A DNA stretch of 64,000 nucleotides from the NCBI GenBank assembly GCA_009760855.2, contig WPIO01000017.1, positions 3,462,501 through 3,526,500 of the forward strand. Reading direction: 5' to 3'. The DNA is from Cristatella mucedo (lineage: Eukaryota > Bryozoa > Phylactolaemata > Cristatellidae). This document shows, piece after piece, positions 62,471 to 64,000 of the stretch; positions within the stretch are counted from its first letter, which is position 1, and the number at the start of each line of letters is the position of its first letter. The notes under the pieces were generated by a model, which was not told the origin of the DNA, did no database searches, and saw only the letters and a program-made list of their open reading frames with translations. Both the position numbers and the translations under genes were made by a program.

Positions 62471-62862
62471 TCTTGCTCCAGCCTGCCTATCCAAACTACT
62501 TCACTATCAGGCCAGGCATCGTACCACCGGCTCCTCTGCCTCAAATCACTGTGCCTCGAATCAATCTCAACATCTGTCGCCCCCCCCCAATTTGTATGCT
62601 TCCAAAGCCTGGAACTCACTCCGGGCTAAAGTCACTTCATCAACTGACTTGACATTTAAAAAGAAGGTAAAAACGTCGCTATTCCACACACCATGAGTTG
62701 GGTCCTTGAGAATTATCATTTTTGAGTGCATATACCTGCTGACGTTGTGCATGTTATTACTAACTATATTGACATGCTTGCTTCAAGGCCTAGGTAAAGT
62801 GCCCAGAAAAAGCTTTAGCACTCTGAGGGTCAAACATCATATTACTAGTATTATTATTATTA
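62470..62862 (+). mobile_element. LINE-B copy (degraded 3' end)
   Basis: TTGCTCCAGCCTGCCTATCC, GCCAGGCATCGTACCACC, the LQSLEL/LYASKAWNSL equivalents, and the 3' UTR AAAGTGCCCAGAAAAAGCTT with (ATT)n. Confidence 0.75.
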
Positions 62863-62964
62863 CTGCACACAGCTGTCGATTCAGTTAGCCGGCTCCGGCC
62901 AAGGTCACTAGGTGTTGCCCAACTTTCCCAGTATGGTAATATGTGACACTTTCTCTCATAAATG

Positions 62965-63051
62965 TGTGTGTGTGCATGGGCGTGTGTCTGTGTGCGTGTA
63001 TGTCTGTGTGCGCATGTCTCTCTGTGTATGTGTGTGTGTGTGCATGCGTGC

Positions 63052-63128
<77 letters not shown>
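62965..63128. repeat. (GT)n microsatellite, ~160 bp
   Basis: Interrupted GT on the left (GTGCATGGGCGTGTG) and a pure GT run of about 70 bp on the right. Confidence 0.96.
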
Positions 63129-63129
<1 letters not shown>

Positions 63130-63585
63130 AGACTTCATTGTATTCTAAAAGACGAATACCATTTTCGAATGTAACAAAAAGGATGTCGACCATATATTTA
63201 AAGTTACAAACACACTGCAAATGTGCTTGTACGATAGCTATCATGACAACTCCCAACACCGGGAATCAACTCTGCGCAATTGCCTCTACCCGGGATGGCT
63301 GTTTCAATACTGTTCAAACCGTGAGACAGCGTTATCAAAACTCTAACGGTATCTCTACCAGTTATGTTAAACTTCTGCGAAATTCAGTACTAAGCTGCCA
63401 GTTGTCAAACCGAGATCTCGCCCGTCAAATCTATGGGCTAGATCATGAAGATCAAGCCCATAATAACGATGTGCACCATACAGCACATCTGCATATCTCT
63501 TTCGTTTTAATTTATACTTTTATCTTTTCATTCTTCTCACATCTATACACCAAGAATGTTGCTCATTTTTTTGCTTTCGTGCCCC

Positions 63586-63718
63586 TCCTAGGGCTAGAGC
63601 TCTTCACAACCCAGATCGTGGGTTCGAGTCTTGAAGTCGGCGATCCTTTATTGCCCACTGCAAGTGGTGTTGATAGCCGGTAAGGCTCTTCTGCTTAATA
63701 AATGAGGCTGTCAAAACT
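63586..63718 (+). mobile_element. SINE-1 copy
   Basis: AGGGCTAGAGCTCTTCACAA, ATCGTGGGTTCGAGTCTTGA (B box), GCGATCCTTTATTGCCCACT, GCAAGTGGTGTTGATAGCC and AAGGCTCTTCTGC, ending AAATGAGGCTGTCAAA. Confidence 0.82.
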
Positions 63719-63892
63719 TTAGAGGTGCGCTAAGGCTGTGCTGTGTGCTTGTCAGACGGGCAGCATATAGTTATAACAAAGGCGTCCCATAAAACTGGTT
63801 AGGCAAGTATGAGCCTGCCCTTAACAGCATTAAGAAACCAACATTAAAATCCTTTGCACATTAATGTAAGAGCAGCAAATACCTGTATAAAC

Positions 63893-64000
63893 TGTCACAT
63901 CTAAATTGATCCATGCATTTGTGACATCCCGTCTTGACTTCTGTAACTCCCTGCTTGCTGGCCTACCGGCCTGTGCAATCAGGCACTTACAGCTGGTGCA
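63893..64000 (+). mobile_element. LINE-B copy, cut by the window end
   Basis: CACATCTAAATTGATCCATG onward encodes LIHAFVTSRLDFCNSLLAGL and PACAIRHLQLV. It is nearly identical to 49250-49350. Confidence 0.85.

Noticed and set aside
62885-63259. His-Thr and Cys-Val repeat open frames over the (GT)n tract, including a 246-codon plus-strand frame
   Set aside because: Simple-repeat translation extended into flanking intergenic DNA, with no domain or splice support.

Overview
The window is animal nuclear DNA, most likely from a marine invertebrate with large introns. Coding exons are short, have GT/AG borders and lie kilobases apart. They are embedded in L2-type LINEs, tRNA-derived SINEs, DNA-transposon remnants and long GA/CT and CA/GT microsatellites. 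The species cannot be named from the sequence; a sponge or another non-vertebrate metazoan would fit. No rRNA gene, intact tRNA gene, CRISPR array or bacterial-type operon was seen.

Two genes can be reconstructed by reading exons and matching splice phase, both on the minus strand. (1) A KSR-type (kinase suppressor of Ras) gene runs from its start codon at 32169 down to 3201. Its exons encode the N-terminal CA1 coiled-coil/SAM region, a Ser/Gly/Pro-rich linker, the CA3 cysteine-rich (C1) zinc finger, a Ser-rich linker and the N-lobe of the kinase domain. The rest of the kinase (HRD/HKD, DFG, C-lobe) is not in the window and should lie to the left. (2) A TM6SF-type (transmembrane 6 superfamily, EXPERA-type membrane protein) gene runs from 61851 down to its stop codon at 52003. 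Its first exon or exons lie to the right of the window or were not recognised.

Layout: 1-2.6 kb is an L2-type LINE (LINE-A) split by a 925 bp terminal-inverted-repeat element with an 8 bp target duplication. 3.2-32.2 kb is the KSR gene, with introns full of LINE-A and LINE-B pieces, two tRNA-SINE families, a Tc1 relic, a pogo-like MITE and a ~175 bp satellite-like repeat. 32.2-36.7 kb holds more LINE and SINE copies. 36.7-43 kb is a GC/CpG-rich stretch with a 400 bp CT microsatellite and a 306-codon hAT-family transposase fragment. 43-49 kb holds LINE-B ends, unassigned reading frames and a compact minus-strand LTR retrotransposon with an initiator-Met tRNA primer site and a gag-like frame but no recognisable pol. 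49-51.7 kb holds a LINE-B copy and a long minus-strand LINE-A copy. 52-61.9 kb is the TM6SF gene, with SINE and LINE copies in its introns. 62-64 kb holds LINE-B, (GT)n and SINE-1.

The most informative non-genic signal is the relation between elements. SINE-2 carries the same 3' tail as LINE-B, which suggests that it borrows the LINE-B reverse transcriptase. Several insertions are nested with readable target duplications, so their order of arrival can be inferred.
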